A DNA stretch of 64,000 bases from Hermodice carunculata (Eukaryota; Annelida; Polychaeta; Eunicida; Amphinomidae): the NCBI GenBank assembly GCA_964020975.1, contig OZ026627.1, positions 29,391,465 through 29,455,464 of the forward strand. Direction: 5' to 3'. Shown in pieces: positions 61,140 through 64,000 of the stretch (position 1 is the first letter of the stretch; each line of letters starts with the position of its first letter). Made by a program: the position numbers and the translations under genes. The notes under the pieces were generated by a model. The model worked only from the letters and a program-made list of their open reading frames with translations. It ran no database searches and had not been told where the DNA came from.

Positions 61140-61793
61140 GAAGCGAATACGTGATACATAGGTACACACACAGACACTGCACACAGACAAAGTGCGGCGT
61201 GCTATTAGGGGATCGTGTTTTCCGGGAATTGAAAATTTATGATTATCGTTTCTTGTTGTGAAAAAGTCATTGGTAATTTCGTTATTAAAATATGATTTGT
61301 ACATTAATTTCCGCATTTATATATGTAGGACAGTTGATTGTTTTATCACAGTTGAGCCCAGATCTCCAAAGATACTGCTTGATCATAGCCTCGACACCGG
61401 TTTTTTGGCGCAGAAGTTGATCAGAAGTATGAAGGCTTTGGAAACATGCTATATATTGCTACTTATTACCGGTAAGTTTCTCTCTCTCTCGTCACATTAA
61501 TGCTGAACTCAAGTCTGCAGATTGATTATAGACTTCAATACTCCCCATCGAGTCATTGTGGGGATTCTATGACTGACGTCGGTGCCATGACCGAGGTGCA
61601 CAGAAGCTATAGATTACACCAAACACTCAAAATATGGATCCACATGAGATGAATTTCTTCTGCATTGAAACATTATGATTTTATATTCTGTTAGGGACTA
61701 CTGCAGCTAGCCAAATGCCGAGGAATATGAAGGGATCATTCATTCTTGTGATACATGCTGAATCCTGTTCTGGATACGACAAATCTAGCATAA

Positions 61794-61828
<35 letters not shown>

Positions 61829-62050
61829 AAAGAGTCGCTGCATGGGTATGTGCAAATGATAGAATTATAATCTACCTTAAATCCCTTGGAATGAAGTGAA
61901 AATGAAAACTGCATCCTTTTATAAATATTGTAATAACAACTGCACCGGCAATTGACTGCAATATTGAGCAAAAGGATAATGGCATTTTCATCTCAGAAGT
62001 TAAAAATTCATTACCAATGTCGGTACAAGGCCTAGTTAAGCCAACCCCGA
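61140..62050. other. Intergenic, poly(A) run
   Basis: A run of about 32 A lies at 61795-61826, possibly the tail of a retroposed sequence. No flanking duplication was identified. No gene. Confidence 0.5.
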
Positions 62051-62149
62051 TGGGGTGCTAATACTGTTTGTATGGTACATTTCTACAATTAGCAGCTCCT
62101 ACAAAAGACATATACCCTTGACGTCCCGTACCCCAAAGTAGTCTAAAAC

Positions 62150-63415
62150 CACATTCATTTGACCTTTGTATTGCAATTTTGATTTTGCCATATCTCGGTC
62201 ACGTTTTGCCTGTTCGAAAAAAAAATCACCGCTAATACTTTTTACTAACACTTTTTCCATTGGCTTAGTTTTCGGGTCACCATGACCTAGATTTCCTGGA
62301 CATCAGGCCATACTCTCCCTTTTGGAATTTTCACAGCACTTGGAAACTACAATCCGTTCCGGTCAACAAAACTATCTCACCACATTTTGTCTATTAAAAC
62401 ATATGGGTTTTAAGTCGAAGGTTAGGGTTGCATGGTCATCTTTCGACAATTTTGGCAATTTTCGAAATTTTGAATTTTGTATGCGTAGAATATCAGAATA
62501 CATAAAGCCCTCAGGGGTGACCTTGCACTATGGAGTGTGATTTATACTGAACTTATGCAATTGGTATTTGGTTGGTGACCTTGATCTAATTTTCTCCGAT
62601 CAGGCAGCCGTTTTGGAAAAATCCGGGTTCTTTTGCATAAATTGGAAAGTTATCACCCTTTAAGCTCTACGGCTAGCTGGCGTCAGTGCACACAAAAAAT
62701 AATACAGACGTATCCTGTCAATTTCTAAGGTGAAGGTTATATGGCCGTTTGAAAAAAAGGAAAGAAAAGACGTTTTGTGCCTGATTTGTGATTTGCCATC
62801 TTGAACTATATTTTCAAGGTCACGACCTTTTCCAGGTTTATATTTTGTCAATATTTGGAAGGCTATAGCTCTGCGTCACCTGTCACATCCAGAACACTAT
62901 ATTCCATATTCAAATTATAGGTGTTGTATCACAGCACAGTATTGTATTTTACATGTTACCTCTAAAGGTCCAAGGTTAAGATCATTTTGCCCCATGAAAT
63001 ATTAATTTAGCCATAAATCAATCAATTTACATCCGGTTTGGGCCATTTTTGGGTCTAATTGTAGCTGATATAATACTACACAATTTTATAATATACATTT
63101 GACCTCTAAAGGTCAAAGATCCAGGTCATTTGGGCCTTTGAAATATTCATTAAGCCATAAATCAATCAATTTAGCTCCGATTTGGACCAAGTCGGGTCTT
63201 ATCGTAGCTATTGTCACGCTGCACAATATTTTACTTTACTTCATGTGACCTCTAACCGTCAAAAGTCAAGGTCATTTGGCCCTTTGAAATTTTCATTGGG
63301 CCATTACATAGACAATTTTCAGCCGAAAAGGAACATTTTAGGCTCATATTGTAGGTATTGTATCCCTGCACCTTTTCATGGTTACACGTGACCCCTGAAG
63401 GTCAAAGGTTAAGGT
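62150..63415. repeat. Array of ~145-base units with TGACCTCTAAAGGTCAAAG motifs
   Basis: Clear unit starts are at about 62957, 63103, 63245 and 63388 (TGACCTCTAAAGGTCAAAG and variants). Units share GGTCATTTGGCC, TTGAAAT.TTCATT and GCCATAAATCAATCAATTT. More diverged units extend left to about 62150. The unit start pairs a TGACCT with an AGGTCA, a half-site palindrome. AGGTCAAAGGTTA at 63396 is a DR1-like arrangement. Confidence 0.75.
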
Positions 63416-63419
63416 GTTA

Positions 63420-64000
63420 CAGTTGGTATGTGCGTTTCCTATTTCCGGTTAGGTAATTTGCGCTGAAGGTTCTTGCTTCGAGACACGGCTGTTCTGTGGT
63501 TGTAGAATTATCTACCAAGAATTCATACATATAATCCCAGTCAGCAAGCGGCAATGGTAGCGTGCCTCCTGACATTGTGACATCAGTTTTTCTTCTTCCC
63601 AAGTTAAAATTGTACCCCATCTTTATGCGCCAGTTTCCATGTCTTCTACGAGAAAAGCTGGGTAGCCCAGGTCAATTCTATATGTCGACAACAATGCCAT
63701 CTCTGTCATGGGGATCAACAATTTCCCTACTTGAAATCCTTTGGCACATGATTAGGCTCCATTGTGGGAGACAAGTTTTATAGGTGCCACTATTTTCACA
63801 ACTTCTTTTAAAAAGTGCCTGAATCAAAGTGCGTTTACATTTGTTTAGCAAGGGAATAAATATTTTAAATTGTAAAGGAAACGAGTATAAATTGCTCAAA
63901 TAACAATGAGAACAACACTTTACAAAAACAAAACAAAACAAAACAAAAAAAATCTTTATTAAACTGATTTCTATCACTAGGTTGCAGTGCATTTCCCCCG
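63420..64000. other. Window end, no supported gene
   Basis: A short (AAAAC)n tract lies at 63922-63950. The small frames show no motif. Confidence 0.5.

Overview
The window is nuclear DNA from an animal, most likely a marine invertebrate. Spliceosomal introns, long (TA)n and (GA)n tracts, and Penelope-like, DIRS-like, BEL/Pao, CR1-like and MULE-like elements point this way. The dispersed arrays rich in TGACCTTGA half-sites resemble repeats I associate with molluscs and other marine invertebrates, but the sequence alone does not fix the phylum. The base composition is AT-rich. I see no rRNA gene, no convincing tRNA gene, no CRISPR array and no prokaryotic gene organisation.

Layout. 1-3.5 kb: a CR1-like LINE on the minus strand (5' UTR, PHD-finger ORF1, first codons of the endonuclease ORF2), duplicated head to tail with a 2025-base period and no visible difference between the copies. 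6.2-14.3 kb: the centrepiece, a very large minus-strand DNA transposon gene coding for an SGNH-like esterase domain, a C2H2 finger, a Ulp1/SUMO-type cysteine protease, three copies of an unnamed ~65-residue module, a WRKY/GCM-like zinc finger, a MULE-type DDE transposase, two further fingers and a C-terminal PHD finger. Its probable 3' UTR carries an 82-base tandem repeat and a 350-base insertion with a 14-base target-site duplication, inside which lies a hammerhead ribozyme motif. 17.5-18.5 kb: a compact single-exon SGNH gene whose promoter has three T-box-like sites interleaved with CCAAT boxes. 24.6-25.5 kb: a broken CR1/L2-type LINE reverse transcriptase. 25.6-28.1 kb: arrays of ~147-base repeats.

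30.1-36.3 kb: a decayed BEL/Pao element. 36.6-41.7 kb: an inverted pair of dispersed repeats, a 180-base MITE and a plus-strand spliced gene (39.5-41.2 kb) whose exons resemble the C2H2 region of the large transposon. 44-45.3 and 58.7-61.1 kb: two fossil pieces of one DIRS-like family. 48.9-50.6 kb: a Penelope-like reverse transcriptase. 52.8-53.5 kb: two exons of a DUF4806-type gene. 62.1-63.4 kb: a second array with nuclear-receptor-like half-sites. Most of the remainder is intergenic sequence with microsatellites and small palindromes.

How the parts fit. Most coding capacity belongs to mobile elements. The same accessory domains (SGNH esterase and PHD finger) recur in the MULE-like element and, as PHD only, in the LINE ORF1; an SGNH protein also stands alone. 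The Penelope-like element and the hammerhead motif fit the known association of such ribozymes with Penelope-like elements. Clear host-gene candidates are few: the DUF4806 exons, perhaps the SGNH gene, and the spliced finger gene, which may be domesticated from the transposon.
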